Source: a virus
Strand: one strand, 5' to 3'
Length of the DNA: 44,692 bases
IMG/VR virus record: IMGVR_UViG_3300003690_003734
Span: 1 to 44,692 of that record
The first letter of the stretch is position 1. Each line of letters begins with the position of its first letter. Positions 20,771-29,414 of the stretch are shown here, piece after piece. Position numbers and translations under genes: made by a program. The notes beneath the pieces are model-generated. The model was given only the letters and a program-made list of their open reading frames with translations, had not been told where the DNA came from and did not search any database.

Positions 20771-21271
20771 CAGGGGCAGGGTGGCTGGCTCTATCACTGA
20801 ATAGGGTTGACCAATCTGAAAGTCCAGGTCGAGGTAGGATCTTTGAGAGCCAGGCGGAAGGCTTGCAAGCGGAACGATGAGTGAGCCCCAAAACTCGCCA
20901 TTTTCGTGATTGTGAAGGTTGCTGGCAAAGTCGCGATCTCCTTCAGGCGCCCTGATTAGAAATAAGGGGCTGAACACGATTCCCAGTGTGGAGTCCGTCA
21001 TATTGTGGGCCTCCACAACGTGGCCAAAATAATAGTATTCGTTGGACGTTAGCGGGTTCGTTCCTGTGAAAAGGGCGTCAAAATAAGTTGACGTGAACCT
21101 AGCCCGGACCAACGCATTCAGCTCAGTATCCGCAACGAAATACCCCTCGCCATCAATGCTGGTTTCGTGGTTGGACGCTTTGAAGGTCATGTCATACCGC
21201 AAAAGCGAGGCGTGGCTACTGGCTGAAGCGCTGAACAATAGCAGCAGAAGAAATTTTTGTAGATAAGTCAT
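20723..21271 (-). CDS. PEP-CTERM-type secreted protein (lysogenic moron candidate)
   Basis: The 182-aa product has a signal peptide (MTYLQKFLLLLLFSASASSHA, cleavage after residue 21) and a C-terminal sorting signal IEPATLPLLFLGLAAIGI followed by a basic RRR cluster. This is the PEP-CTERM pattern (the usual PEP motif is IEP here), recognised by host exosortase for transfer to the cell surface. The middle is beta-rich. It is transcribed opposite to the late genes, so it is probably expressed in the lysogen. ATG 21271 has GGAGG at 7-nt spacing. The ligand or surface role is unknown. Confidence 0.82.
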   Translation of the reverse strand: MTYLQKFLLLLLFSASASSHASLLRYDMTFKASNHETSIDGEGYFVADTELNALVRARFTSTYFDALFTGTNPLTSNEYYYFGHVVEAHNMTDSTLGIVFSPLFLIRAPEGDRDFASNLHNHENGEFWGSLIVPLASLPPGSQRSYLDLDFQIGQPYSVIEPATLPLLFLGLAAIGIRRRFR

Positions 21272-21449
21272 ATGCACCTCCGTGTATTGGTGATTCCCAA
21301 AAGCACGATTTATGCCCACTCAATGCAAACAGTTAGTTACAGGTCGAGCTGGAGCTTGTGTGTAACGAAAGCTGACGCCTTGAATTGATATTGAGAGTTT
21401 CTTGAGCCCGCCAATGACTGCACCCATGAAAGAGTTGAGGTTCTGAGAT

Positions 21450-22577
21450 ATGGCAACTAACGACTCTCCCCTGTCTGTTGCAGCAGCGAGGGCTCTTGTA
21501 TTGTCCCTGGATGGCGGCGGAGGCGGCAGCTCGGGTGGCACGAGCGCCCTTGCCTGGTCGGCATCAAGCGGCCTGGGTGATCAGAACGAGATCGTTTTAA
21601 CGACTGACACTTATACATTTTCCGCCCCGTCAAAGTCGGCCTGGCTTGGGTTTGGCGAAGGATGGTTGTATGGCCAAGCTGATGATACGCCAATGGCCCA
21701 ATCTGTCAGTGTTAATGGCGAGACGATCACTTATGAATTTGGTGTCGGCAGTGAGAATCGATTTGTCAAAACGGTTGACGGGGTCAAGGTCCTCGAATCA
21801 ACCCTGATCCCATCACTTGGAACGGGCTACAACGCCGGGTTTATCAACTGGGATAATGGCGCGGCTATCCCCGCTGGAGACGCCATCTTTATGTTTGCGC
21901 GAGTCAGATGCACTGACGGATCGGTTAACAATGCATCTTTCCAGTGGAAACAAGAGCGCATCCGGGCGTACATCAACCTCAGCGGAGCTGGTCACAACTC
22001 AGCCTATATTGCCGAGACAACCCCGGCGGGCTCTGGATCTCGGATTGTGGAGTACGAGGGTAATGATGGGGCTGCGGCATCTCTATATACCAGCGTACCC
22101 AAACACGGCGATGGTTGGTTTAACCACGGGTGGCTCTGGAAGATCAACACCCCGGATCAGTCAGATGGCCTTATGGTTAAGGTCACCCAGAAGGAAGGAG
22201 ACGCCGGCATTGTCATGGACTCTACCATGACAAATTCGGGTGGTGATGTTGGAACCGACACCGTCCGCAGCTCTGAGTCGGAGCGCCCTCGGTTTGCATC
22301 CATTCAGGATTACATTGGAAACAATGGCGACAACACCACAAATATTCTGCTTCAGAGAACCGACCAATACTGGCAACTCAACGGAACGCACTTCTTTTTG
22401 TCCGACAACTCTAACCCTGCCTCTGCTGGCCTGTTCTGGCCATTAAGAGTGGTTTCTGTGAGCGGGACCCAAACAGCAACGCTGAAGCTCTGGAAAGGCA
22501 CGTTCGCCGATTATTCAGGAAAGGCAATCCTGGTGTATGACGAAGATATGAGCTTTATTGCGGGGGTCGATCTCTAA
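21450..22577 (+). CDS. Phage surface/lectin-like structural protein candidate
   Basis: The 375-aa product has a short helical N terminus, a Gly/Ser linker (DGGGGGSSGGTS, about residues 24-35) and then a large beta-rich domain with many aromatic and Asn residues (WLGFGEGWLYGQADDTPMAQ, YIAETTPAGSGSR, LQRTDQYWQLNG), the composition of a lectin-like or glycan-binding fold. No family recognised. It lies in the late strand between the lysis genes and the packaging site, where lambda has no tail genes, and its stop overlaps the next start by 1 nt. A virion or secreted adhesin role is an inference. Confidence 0.65.
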   Translation: MATNDSPLSVAAARALVLSLDGGGGGSSGGTSALAWSASSGLGDQNEIVLTTDTYTFSAPSKSAWLGFGEGWLYGQADDTPMAQSVSVNGETITYEFGVGSENRFVKTVDGVKVLESTLIPSLGTGYNAGFINWDNGAAIPAGDAIFMFARVRCTDGSVNNASFQWKQERIRAYINLSGAGHNSAYIAETTPAGSGSRIVEYEGNDGAAASLYTSVPKHGDGWFNHGWLWKINTPDQSDGLMVKVTQKEGDAGIVMDSTMTNSGGDVGTDTVRSSESERPRFASIQDYIGNNGDNTTNILLQRTDQYWQLNGTHFFLSDNSNPASAGLFWPLRVVSVSGTQTATLKLWKGTFADYSGKAILVYDEDMSFIAGVDL

Positions 22578-24766
22578 TGGCATCGATTCTTGGCAAGCTC
22601 GCAATACAGGAGGGCGATTCCTACACAGCCGTCGCCGGAAGCAATAGGGCGGTTGTTGTTGCCGGCACGGGTGAATCCGCATTCTCAAGCCGTGAAATTG
22701 TCGGCATAACCTTTGGTGGTGTTGCAATGACTCGGGCAGCCTATACGGGCGACACCGAGACGGCCAAAGGCGGGGTTTACTACATACTGGAGTCGCAAAT
22801 ACCCGCAGGCTCAAGTGTTATAGCGGTTGATTGGGACGGGCAGGTCCACGATGCATTTACCGGGGCTGTCTACACTCTTGGCGGAATTGATCAGGCTACT
22901 CCCGTCAATAACTTCAATTCCGCTGTTGGCGTGAGCCTGTTCGACCTCGATATAACGTTTAACGGCGTTGATGGTGGTGTTCTAGTTGCTGGCGCAGGCT
23001 CCAACTCGCCGGCTGATACGCTGAACCAGTCGTCCACTATATCTGCCACAACAACGACAGTAACGGTTGACCACGCGCAAACTACAGCAGGGCATGAAGG
23101 CTCGGCGATTTCTGGCGTGTTGAGCGCGGCAGGATCGGAGACGCTTGGGCTGAGATATTCCAGCGAGACGGACCCCGTTGGCGCACTGGCCGTTTTCAAT
23201 CCTGCTGCATCAGGGCCATCTGTTAGTGCCGCAGACGATATCACCAGCGAAGGCGATACGGCTGAATTCACCCTTGCGAATAACAGCGCAGCCCCGGTAA
23301 GCGCCACACTAAATGGTACAGACGTTGGCACCCTGACGCTGGTCAGCGGGTCAACCTACAGCTACACCGCCCCGCTGATTGCTGACGACGACACTGCGGA
23401 CCTGGTCGTTACTGTTGACAGCACGACCGCCAGCACGGTCATTGGCTACGCCAACAGCTACCCCTATGAGCTGGTCACGCACGGTGAGCCTGACGCGAAC
23501 TCAGCATTTTTCGATACTGCATTCGCCACGAATGGCCCGGTAGAGTGGGGCGTTGTAACTGACTTTGATTCCGGCGTGGTTGTCGTCGATTGGGCCACCA
23601 TGGACGCGGCGGAAGACGAACTCAACGACATTGCACTCCACAGCACCGAGGTTGCTGCCGGAGATTCCACAGCAACCCTGAAGTATTTTGTGCCAGAGTC
23701 GGGCGCCACCGGAACGTTTCAGGCGACGGCGACCGTTGATGGCACGGACGATACCGCCCCCACCATCTCAAGCGCCTCTGTACCCACGGCGGGCAATAAC
23801 ATTGCCGTACAGATGTCCGAATCCATGCAGGTTGGCGCAGGCGGATCTGGCGGCTGGACAATCAGCCTTGCAGGCGTCTCCGTTAGCTCTGCATCGGTAG
23901 ATGGCTCAGACGACACGATTATCAACCTGACGCCATCGCGCACACTGACCGACGAAGACACGCTGGCCATTGGCTACACGCAGCCCGGAGACGGCTTCCA
24001 GGATCAGGCGGCCACACCAAACGATCTGGCAACGCTCAGCGGGCAGGCGGTAACGAACAACAGCACCCAGCAGCCGCCCGATGTGACGGGGCCGGTTACC
24101 CAAAGCGTGGGGGTGCCAACTGCTGGCACTTACGCCATTGGCGATGACCTGAGCTTTACCGTCAACTGGGACGAAGCCGTTACGGTCACCGGCACTCCGG
24201 CGCTGAATCTTGATATCGGCGGAACGTCTCGCCAGGCCGACTACGTATCCGGTAGCGGCTCAAGCGCCCTGGTGTTCACCTACACAGTGCAGGCAGGTGA
24301 CGAAGACGATAACGGCATTGCCGTATCCAGCCTCACACTGGAAGACGGAACGCTACAGGATGCCTCAAGCAACAACGCCACACTGACGCTGAACAGCGTT
24401 GGCGATACCTCCGGCGTTCTTGTGGATGGCCTGGCGCCTGTTATCTCAATCAATAGCCTGACCACCACAGACACCACTCCGGTGGTTACTGGCAGCTCAG
24501 GGGATGCCACAAGCCTCACCCTGGTCGTCAATAGCGTTACCTACAACCCAACCCCCTCCGGCGGTACATGGAGCCAGCAGCTTCCAGAACTGGCGCTCGA
24601 TACCTACCCCATGACCCTGAACGGGCAGGATGCGGCGGGGAATGATGCGGTTGAGGCTCAGGCGGTGTTGACCGTTGTTGATGAGATCGTGGCTACTGGG
24701 AATGGTTTGTTCAGGCCGCTGTTCCGGGCGAACAAGAAATCTACTTTCAAAAATCTATTTAGGTGA
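22577..24766 (+). CDS. Large protein with Ig-like repeats, adhesin or virion decoration candidate
   Basis: The 729-aa product has an N-terminal beta domain (about residues 1-210), then Ig-like modules: one with SVSAADDITSEGDTAEFTLA, one with DDTAPTISSASVPTAGNN (cohesin/SwmB-like repeat), one with TQSVGVPTAGTYAIGDDLSF, and a final Big-type domain (VISINSLTTTDTTPVVTGSS). It is acidic, rich in Thr, Ser, Asp and Gly and has no signal peptide, so it is more likely a virion component than a secreted host protein. Its distal end FRPLFRANKKSTFKNLFR is short and basic. Receptor or surface binding is likely but unproven. Confidence 0.7.
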   Translation: MASILGKLAIQEGDSYTAVAGSNRAVVVAGTGESAFSSREIVGITFGGVAMTRAAYTGDTETAKGGVYYILESQIPAGSSVIAVDWDGQVHDAFTGAVYTLGGIDQATPVNNFNSAVGVSLFDLDITFNGVDGGVLVAGAGSNSPADTLNQSSTISATTTTVTVDHAQTTAGHEGSAISGVLSAAGSETLGLRYSSETDPVGALAVFNPAASGPSVSAADDITSEGDTAEFTLANNSAAPVSATLNGTDVGTLTLVSGSTYSYTAPLIADDDTADLVVTVDSTTASTVIGYANSYPYELVTHGEPDANSAFFDTAFATNGPVEWGVVTDFDSGVVVVDWATMDAAEDELNDIALHSTEVAAGDSTATLKYFVPESGATGTFQATATVDGTDDTAPTISSASVPTAGNNIAVQMSESMQVGAGGSGGWTISLAGVSVSSASVDGSDDTIINLTPSRTLTDEDTLAIGYTQPGDGFQDQAATPNDLATLSGQAVTNNSTQQPPDVTGPVTQSVGVPTAGTYAIGDDLSFTVNWDEAVTVTGTPALNLDIGGTSRQADYVSGSGSSALVFTYTVQAGDEDDNGIAVSSLTLEDGTLQDASSNNATLTLNSVGDTSGVLVDGLAPVISINSLTTTDTTPVVTGSSGDATSLTLVVNSVTYNPTPSGGTWSQQLPELALDTYPMTLNGQDAAGNDAVEAQAVLTVVDEIVATGNGLFRPLFRANKKSTFKNLFR

Positions 24767-24772
24767 TTCCTC

Positions 24773-25117
24773 ATGGCGATAACACTTTCTCCGGACACCA
24801 CCGATACCGAGTTCCAGGAAAACGCGGAAGCCCGCCAGCGGTATCGCCACACTGAAACCGTGAATGCAGCTACTGGGGAGTGGGTCATTCTTCCAGCGAG
24901 CTTCGACGAACTTCTGGTAAGTGTTGATCCAGCCTCTGGCACCGCCCGGGTGGAGTACACCCAGGGTAGTGTCTCTGAGGTAAATGCTGGGACGGCGGAC
25001 GCTAAGCCCTGGGATGACGGCGATGTCTCCGCGTACGCAGCCAGCGCTATGTCGAATACTGTAACTGCGATCCGCTGTGTGGCGACCGCCAGCTGTCAGT
25101 TCACGGTGACGGCGTGA
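24773..25117 (+). CDS. Small beta-rich hypothetical late protein
   Basis: The 114-aa product (MAITLSPDTTDTEFQENAEA onward) is beta-rich with a single C-terminal CQFTVTA. It is the last gene before the candidate cos region and probably belongs with the two large surface proteins upstream. No family recognised. Confidence 0.65.
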   Translation: MAITLSPDTTDTEFQENAEARQRYRHTETVNAATGEWVILPASFDELLVSVDPASGTARVEYTQGSVSEVNAGTADAKPWDDGDVSAYAASAMSNTVTAIRCVATASCQFTVTA

Positions 25118-25302
25118 CCCAAAATGGTGCAAAAGGCGGGGCCCCTGGGCCGCTGGCCAGCCCGCGGGGCCGGAGCAGCCACGCGGTTTTCGCGAAATTT
25201 TTGGCCCCACATTGAGCCTCACCAGTCGCCGGTTATAACCATTTACTAATCAATGAGTTGATTCTGTTCTGTCTGGTTATTAAAAGCAGCAGGTAACGAA
25301 TA
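25118..25302 (+). other. Candidate cos (packaging) region with IHF-type site
   Basis: The 185-nt gap before the terminase genes has a GC-rich dyad (GGGGCCCCTGGGCCGCTGGC, 25139-25158, with CCCGCGGGGCC from 25161) and, at about 25181-25202, CGCGGTTTTCGCGAAATTTT, which resembles the sequence just after cosN in lambda (GCGGGTTTTCGCTATTT). AATCAATGAGTTG (25248-25260) matches the IHF consensus WATCAANNNNTTR exactly, as in lambda cosB. GGTTATAACC (25231-25240) is a perfect palindrome. The terminase large subunit is of the GpA type, which uses cos sites. The exact nick points are not determinable here. Confidence 0.6.
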
Positions 25303-25800
25303 GTGGCCGGAGAAGTAAACAGCATTGCTGATGCTTACAACTGGTCGATCAGTCAGCTCGCCCGAGCCTTCGGGATGGATCGAAAGACGATCGCCCGGAG
25401 GATCGAAGACGCAGGGATAAGCCCGGCCGGAAAGAAGGGGGGGTATCCAACATACGCGTTGAAGGATGCGGCACCGGCGATCTACGCGGACCAGGTCTAT
25501 TACGACCCTGACGAGGATCCGTCCAAGTATCCTCCCTCCGATCGAAAGGCCTGGTACCAGTCAGAGAACGAGCGGGTAAAGCTTGAGGTTCAGCTCAGGC
25601 AACTGATACCGGCCGATGAAGTCCACCTGGAAATGAGCAAGCTGGCCAAGGCCGTAACCACTACCCTGGACAGCTTGCCTGACATCCTCGAGAGAGATTG
25701 CGACCTGGACCCTGACAGAATTGAGCGGGTACAGAGCAGCATTGATGGATTGCGTGAAAAGCTCTATCTCCTGGTGATCGACGAGGACGACGACGAATGA
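25303..25800 (+). CDS. Terminase small subunit, Nu1/DUF1441-like
   Basis: The 165-aa product starts at GTG 25303 (MAGEVNSIADAYNWSISQLA) and has an N-terminal winged HTH (WSISQLARAFGMDRKTIARR), a linker, a helical middle and an acidic tail (LLVIDEDDDE). This is the DUF1441/Nu1 layout: it should recognise cos and recruit the large subunit. The stop overlaps the terminase large subunit gene (ATGA). Confidence 0.85.
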   Translation: MAGEVNSIADAYNWSISQLARAFGMDRKTIARRIEDAGISPAGKKGGYPTYALKDAAPAIYADQVYYDPDEDPSKYPPSDRKAWYQSENERVKLEVQLRQLIPADEVHLEMSKLAKAVTTTLDSLPDILERDCDLDPDRIERVQSSIDGLREKLYLLVIDEDDDE

Positions 25801-27758
25801 CCTCTCTGGCATCTGCAGCCCAGATAAAGCGGGAGGTTGCCAGGCTGATGAAGCCACCGAGGCGAATCAAGGTCAGCGACGCCGTGGCAGAGAACATGAT
25901 GGTTGTGGATGGCGGCGGGAAGATCGACCGCTTTCGGAAGGACCTAACCCCGTACATGAACCGGCCGATGGACTGCCTGGCCAGTCGCATGTACGACGCG
26001 GTGGTATTTGTCGGCCCAGCCCGGTCAGGGAAAACCAACTGCCTGCTGGATGGGTGGGTTGCTTACGTAGTCAGCTGCGACCCTGGCGACATGCTGATAG
26101 TGCAGATCAGCGAGGATAAAGCGCGGGAGTACAGCAAAAAGCGTATCGATCGGATGCTTCGGAACTCTCCGAAGCTGGCGCCGATGATGAGCCCGCACGG
26201 CCATGACAACAACGTGCATGACAAGACGTTCAGGGCCGGCAACTATCTGGGCATCAAGTGGCCCACGGTGAACGTGCTGTCCAGTTCCGATTACCGGTTC
26301 GTCGCTCTGACGGACTATGACCGGCTGGATGAGGACCTGAACGGTGAAGGCGACCCGTTTAGCCTGGCCTCGAAACGAACGCAGACCTTCATGTCTTCCG
26401 GTATGACTCTGGTGGAGACTTCGCCGGGCTGGGAGATAACCGATCCGGACTACAAGCCGGACCCGAAACACCCACACATGGCGCCTCCTACCAAGGGGGC
26501 GCTTTCACTTTACAACCTCGGAACCCGGGAGCGCCTTTACTGGCAGTGCGACAGCTGCAGCGAGTGGTATCAGCCGATCATGGAGCACTTCAACATGGAT
26601 GCGGCCCGGCCATTCTGCCCCCATTGCGGAACCCTGGTTGATACTGCGCGCAAGCGAGCACTCAACGGGAAATGTGAGTGGGTGCCGGAAGGTTGCGAAT
26701 TAACACCTGGTGGCGAACTCGTCGGGACACCGCGGGAAAGCCGGATTGCCTCCTTTTGGATGGAGGGCCCGGCGGCCACGTTTCAGACCTGGGCCAGTCT
26801 GGCCCAAATGTTGCGCCAGGCCGAAGAGATCTATGAGCAGACCGGATCCCAGGAAACCCTGAAATCAAAGATCAATACGGACTGGGGTAGACCTTACCAG
26901 TACCGCAAGGCCGAGAACGTTCGGAGCCTTGAGGTTATTCAGCAACGTTCCGAGAACCTGGGAGATCGGGTGGTGCCCGAGGGTGCTCGCTGCCTGTTCG
27001 CCGCCGTGGACGTCCAGGCCGGCAAACGCCGGCGCTTCGTTATCCAGGTGGTGGGTTATCGGATTGATCCGGCCGGCCACCCTGAAGACTGGGAGCTGCT
27101 AATCAATTTCGTGATCTCCCGCAAGTATCCGCTGGCGGATGAGAGCGGGCGAGAGATGCCGGTTCTGATGACGGCCATCGATACCGGCGGTGAGGCCGGC
27201 GTTACTGAAAACGCCTATCAGTTCTATCGGAAGTTGAAGCGCCAAGGGCTGCACCGCAAGACGATGCTGGTCAAAGGTGGCAGCACGATCAATTCGCCCC
27301 GGATGCGCGAGACCTTCCCCGACAGTACCGGCCGTAAAGATCGGCACGCCAGCAGCAAGGGTGATATCCCGCTGTACGTGCTGAACACCAATCTGATTAA
27401 GGACACCATTTCCAACCGCCTTGAGCGGGAAGAGCCAGGGCCGGGATACATCCACTTCCCGGAATGGCTGGGCGAATGGTTCTATGCCGAATTGACCTAT
27501 GAGCAGCGGGACATGCAGGGCCGCTGGAAGAAGCCAGGCAAGGGCGACAACGAAGCATTTGACCTGTTCGGGTACATCGACTGCGCGGCCACCAAAAAAG
27601 GCTACGACAAGATCAACTGGCAATCACCGCCCCCTTGGGCGCGGATCTGGGATAGCAACAGCGAGATCCAGGCGGGTGGCGAACAGTCCGTTTCAAAATC
27701 AACAGTGCCGCCGGCTCAACGCCAGCGCAGGCGCTCCAGAATCAGGTTCCAATCCTAA
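25797..27758 (+). CDS. Terminase large subunit (GpA type)
   Basis: The 653-aa product matches phage lambda gpA: an N-terminal ATPase with Walker A FVGPARSGKT (residues 71-80), a zinc-ribbon-like pair CDSCSEWYQP..CPHCG, and a C-terminal nuclease part that contains DRHASSKGDIPLYVLNTN and the conserved RWKKPGKGDNEAFDLFGY. It drives DNA into the prohead and cuts concatemers at cos. Overlaps the small subunit by 4 nt and gpW by 1 nt. Confidence 0.96.
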   Translation: MTSLASAAQIKREVARLMKPPRRIKVSDAVAENMMVVDGGGKIDRFRKDLTPYMNRPMDCLASRMYDAVVFVGPARSGKTNCLLDGWVAYVVSCDPGDMLIVQISEDKAREYSKKRIDRMLRNSPKLAPMMSPHGHDNNVHDKTFRAGNYLGIKWPTVNVLSSSDYRFVALTDYDRLDEDLNGEGDPFSLASKRTQTFMSSGMTLVETSPGWEITDPDYKPDPKHPHMAPPTKGALSLYNLGTRERLYWQCDSCSEWYQPIMEHFNMDAARPFCPHCGTLVDTARKRALNGKCEWVPEGCELTPGGELVGTPRESRIASFWMEGPAATFQTWASLAQMLRQAEEIYEQTGSQETLKSKINTDWGRPYQYRKAENVRSLEVIQQRSENLGDRVVPEGARCLFAAVDVQAGKRRRFVIQVVGYRIDPAGHPEDWELLINFVISRKYPLADESGREMPVLMTAIDTGGEAGVTENAYQFYRKLKRQGLHRKTMLVKGGSTINSPRMRETFPDSTGRKDRHASSKGDIPLYVLNTNLIKDTISNRLEREEPGPGYIHFPEWLGEWFYAELTYEQRDMQGRWKKPGKGDNEAFDLFGYIDCAATKKGYDKINWQSPPPWARIWDSNSEIQAGGEQSVSKSTVPPAQRQRRRSRIRFQS

Positions 27759-27967
27759 TGGCATTTACTCAAGACGACCTTGATGTGATCAACGAGGCGA
27801 TCGCCACCGGTGAGCTGGAGGTTCAGTTCGCTGACGGTAAACGCGTCCGGTACCGCTCTGTTGAGCAGCTGATGAAATCAAAGCAGCACATCGAGAACGA
27901 GATATTCAAGGAATCCGGCAAGCCGCCTCGTCGCGGTGTGCGCGTAAACGTCTGCAAAGGGGTCTGA
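27758..27967 (+). CDS. Head-tail connector gpW-like protein
   Basis: The 69-aa product (MAFTQDDLDVINEAIATGEL onward) is of gpW size, starting with an acidic helix, then a beta hairpin with QFADGKRVRYRSVEQL and a basic C terminus. Lambda gpW joins head and tail. Position between terminase and portal is canonical. Confidence 0.85.
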   Translation: MAFTQDDLDVINEAIATGELEVQFADGKRVRYRSVEQLMKSKQHIENEIFKESGKPPRRGVRVNVCKGV

Positions 27968-27968
27968 T

Positions 27969-29411
27969 ATGAGCAAGCCAAGGCTGCGCGTTCGTGCCGG
28001 AGAGACTCCCAACTACCGGGCGCAGGCATACGAAGGCGCAACCAGCGGCCGGCGAGCAGCTGGCTGGAATGCGCCGGCGACTGGTCCGAACCGGGCCTTG
28101 AACGGATCCCTTAACACGCTGCGAAATCGTTCGCTTCAGGGCGTCCGGAACAACCAATGGCTTGAGCGGGCAATCAGTCGCAACGTCGTCAACGAGGTTG
28201 GTACCGGCATCACGCCAATCTTTGAGTCCAGCGACGATGGGTTCAATGAGGCGCTGTCTCAGCTTTGGCTGCCATGGACAGGCCAGGCCTCCCCGGACGG
28301 CATTCTCGATTTTTACGGCCAGCTGTCTCAGGCGGTACGGTGCCGCAGAACCGAAGGGGAGGTGTTCATTCGGCTCAGGCCGCGCCCAGCTTCCTTCGGC
28401 ATGACTGTGCCGATTCAGCTGCAGGTGATCGAGCCTCACCACGTACCGGAGACAGAGAACCGGACGCGCAGGAACGGCAACAAGATCATCGCTGGTATCG
28501 AGTTCAACAAGCGCGGCCAGCGTGTCGCCGTATGGATGTATCCGGAGCACCCGCAGGATTCCAACGGTGCCTCTTTCTCCACCGCCAAGCTGTTGCGGAT
28601 CCCGGCCAACCAGGTTATTCACCATTACCTGCCGCTGCGGCCGGGACAGGTAAGGGGAGAGCCGGACATAGTTCAGGCCCTGCTTCGCGCCAAGACCTAT
28701 GACAGCTATGAAGACAGCGAACTGGTTCGCAAGGAAACACGCGCACCGTTCACCGGCTGGCTGCAGAAGGAATACCAGGGCGATGCCGACTGGAAGTACG
28801 ACCCGATCACCGGCGAGCCGATGGCAGAAGATGAACCGCTGCCAGAAATTAGCGCCCAGCCCGGCACGATCCTGACCGGTGCGGCTGGTGAGAAGCTGAC
28901 CCTGTTCGATGGTGACAACACCGGCTCTGGCTACACCGACTTCCAGGAGCAGCAGAAGTTGGCCATCGCCGCCGGCGCCAAGTCTCTCTATGAACTGGTC
29001 ACCGGCGACTGGTCAAAGATCAACGACCGGACCTATCGCGCCATGATCACAGAGTACAGGCGTGAAATCGAAATGGCCCAGGACCACCTGACCATTCACC
29101 AGATATGCGAGCGGGCCGGATTCTGGTTCACCGATGCCGCGGTGCTGACCGGCAAGGTTCGCGCTCCTGGCTATGCAGATCGGTACGACGACTACAACAG
29201 GCGGGACTGGCGCACCCAGCGCTGGCCGCACATCCACCCAACCCAAGACGCACAGGCCGCAGTCCTCGAACTCAACAACGACCTCGAAAGCCTCGACGCC
29301 CTGGTCGCCAAACGCGGTTACCGGGCTGTTGATGTTCAGCAGGCCAACGTCAACGCGAAAAAACGCAAAGCCGACATGCTCCAGAAAGCGGAGCTCACCG
29401 AAGAGGAATAA
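27969..29411 (+). CDS. Portal protein, lambda gpB family
   Basis: The 480-aa product is a phage portal: RALNGSLNTLRNRSLQGVRN and NQWLERAISRNVVNEVGTGI early, FIRLRPRP and LQVIEPHHVPETEN in the middle, and a long helical C terminus (AAVLELNNDLESLDALVAKR). Twelve copies form the ring through which DNA enters. Order A-W-B-C follows lambda. Confidence 0.95.
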   Translation: MSKPRLRVRAGETPNYRAQAYEGATSGRRAAGWNAPATGPNRALNGSLNTLRNRSLQGVRNNQWLERAISRNVVNEVGTGITPIFESSDDGFNEALSQLWLPWTGQASPDGILDFYGQLSQAVRCRRTEGEVFIRLRPRPASFGMTVPIQLQVIEPHHVPETENRTRRNGNKIIAGIEFNKRGQRVAVWMYPEHPQDSNGASFSTAKLLRIPANQVIHHYLPLRPGQVRGEPDIVQALLRAKTYDSYEDSELVRKETRAPFTGWLQKEYQGDADWKYDPITGEPMAEDEPLPEISAQPGTILTGAAGEKLTLFDGDNTGSGYTDFQEQQKLAIAAGAKSLYELVTGDWSKINDRTYRAMITEYRREIEMAQDHLTIHQICERAGFWFTDAAVLTGKVRAPGYADRYDDYNRRDWRTQRWPHIHPTQDAQAAVLELNNDLESLDALVAKRGYRAVDVQQANVNAKKRKADMLQKAELTEEE

Positions 29412-29414
29412 ACC

